A stretch of DNA of 64,000 nucleotides from Arthrobacter sp. ATA002. GTDB lineage: Bacteria > Actinomycetota > Actinomycetes > Actinomycetales > Micrococcaceae. The DNA is taken from NCBI RefSeq assembly GCF_026898095.1, contig NZ_CP114015.1, positions 2,728,001 to 2,792,000 on the forward strand. The letters run 5' to 3'. Shown here piece by piece: positions 63,319-64,000 of the stretch. Below the pieces are notes generated by a model, which saw nothing but the letters and a program-made list of their open reading frames with translations, was not told where the DNA came from and did not search any database. The number at the start of each line of letters is the position of its first letter. The first letter of the stretch is position 1. A program made the translations under genes and the position numbers.

Positions 63319-63966
63319 CTAGCCCTGGAACTTCTGGCGGGATTCTCCGCCAGCAGGCTCCAGTCCGGCAGCCTTGGCGGCTTCGACGGAGTTGAACCAG
63401 TACTCGGCTACGGTCTGCTCGTACCAGGTGGAACCCGGAACGTGGTACTTGCCGGAGCCCAGGTTGCCCTTGATGACAAAACCCTCGGGAGCGTCGCCTT
63501 CGGAAGCCTTGAAGCCACCCTGGGCGTCAGCAACAGCAGCAGCCGGCTTGGAGGCAGCCGGAGCAGCCTTGGCAGCGGGAGCAGCAGCAACGGCCGGAGC
63601 CGAGGTGTCGGACGGCAGGGCGTTCTTGGCGATCTGCACCAGCGTGGCGAACGCGGCGGCGTCGTTGACGGCCAGTTCTGCCAGCATGCGGCGGTCAACC
63701 TGGATCTCGGCAGCCTTCAGGCCCTGGATCAGGCGGTTGTAGGTCAGGCCGTTGGCGCGGGATGCAGCGTTGATGCGCTGGATCCACAGGCGGCGGAAGT
63801 CGCCCTTGCGCTTGCGGCGGTCGCCGTAGCTGTACACGAACGAGTGCAGCAGCTGCTCTTTGGCCTTGCGGACCAGACGTGAACGCTGTCCGCGGTAACC
63901 CTTGGCGCGCTCGAGGATAACCCGACGCTTCTTATGGGCGTTTACCGCCCGCTTCACACGTGCCAC
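63319..63966 (-). CDS. rplT: Ribosomal protein L20 with C-terminal extension (sunset-type domain)
   Basis: GTG 63966 (ribosome binding site AAAGGAG) starts the canonical L20 sequence [29 protein letters not shown], complete to about residue 122 ([12 protein letters not shown]). An Ala/Pro/Lys-rich linker (about 124-155) follows, then a compact domain: [44 protein letters not shown]. Its YHxPGSxxYxxTxAExxFxSxEAA pattern is that of the small sunset-type domain known from other secreted and nuclease proteins. The total is 215 residues, against about 118-130 for normal L20. The infC-rpmI part of the operon lies beyond the window. Confidence 0.93.
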   Translation of the reverse strand: MARVKRAVNAHKKRRVILERAKGYRGQRSRLVRKAKEQLLHSFVYSYGDRRKRKGDFRRLWIQRINAASRANGLTYNRLIQGLKAAEIQVDRRMLAELAVNDAAAFATLVQIAKNALPSDTSAPAVAAAPAAKAAPAASKPAAAVADAQGGFKASEGDAPEGFVIKGNLGSGKYHVPGSTWYEQTVAEYWFNSVEAAKAAGLEPAGGESRQKFQG

Positions 63967-64000
63967 GTGCGTACTCCTTTGGATAAATCTTCCGTGCACC

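Overview
The window is high-GC actinobacterial chromosome. The best guess is a member of the Micrococcaceae close to Arthrobacter. The supporting evidence is base composition and codon use, a 16S-23S spacer without tRNA genes, mycothiol-type maleylpyruvate isomerase and DUF222-HNH families, and gene order. The backbone follows a core actinobacterial order known from Mycobacterium tuberculosis: rplT and tsnR, pheS-pheT, argCJBDFRGH, mpg, tyrS, a TPR protein, a HAD phosphatase, a small protein, tlyA, nadK, recN, pyrG, a NUDIX hydrolase and xerD. Here that block lies on the minus strand, carries a complete 16S-23S-5S rRNA operon just after tyrS, and is interrupted by accessory genes.

Layout. 1-2.1 kb: the end of a CitA/DcuS-type histidine kinase, its response regulator and a GNAT acetyltransferase. 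2.1-8.7 kb: a methylcitrate-cycle locus, with prpE divergent from a GntR regulator followed by prpD, prpB and prpC, and two identical palindromic operators in the gap. 8.7-11.4 kb: a MerR regulator divergent from a DUF4188 gene, a NUDIX gene and a TMEM175-like channel. 11.5-22 kb (minus): xerD back to a repeat-rich TPR protein. 22.3-28.3 kb (minus): the rRNA operon with promoter, leader motif and terminator. 28.7-33 kb (minus): tyrS, helD and apt. 33.2-40 kb: accessory genes (aldo/keto reductase, DNA glycosylase, SRPBCC protein, DUF222-HNH nuclease, repeats, DinB/MDMPI protein, PPOX protein). 40.2-49.1 kb (minus): the arginine operon with an ARG-box region. 49.2-54.5 kb: quinone oxidoreductase, a small self-contained membrane protein/regulator/lipoprotein unit, a cyclase-ThDP enzyme pair and an NTF2-like protein. 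54.6-58.2 kb (minus): pheT and pheS. 58.4-64 kb: an HExxH protein, a radical SAM protein, NUDIX, an MFS transporter, an rRNA methyltransferase and an L20 ribosomal protein with an extra C-terminal domain.

The main caution is sequence quality. At least fifteen otherwise intact genes, including the core genes recN, xerD and the tsnR-type methyltransferase and the prp genes, carry a single-base indel, usually a lost base in a short homopolymer. The simplest reading is assembly error, not mass pseudogenisation, so these genes are given here with their full reconstructed spans.

The most interesting unexplained items are the ten-fold decamer array upstream of the MFS gene (60.8 kb), the palindrome touching the start codon of the membrane protein/regulator/lipoprotein unit (50.26 kb), the cyclase-ThDP gene pair, the HExxH protein whose stop codon lies in a tandem repeat, and the L20 fusion. 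No clear new defence system, prophage, CRISPR array or insertion sequence was seen.
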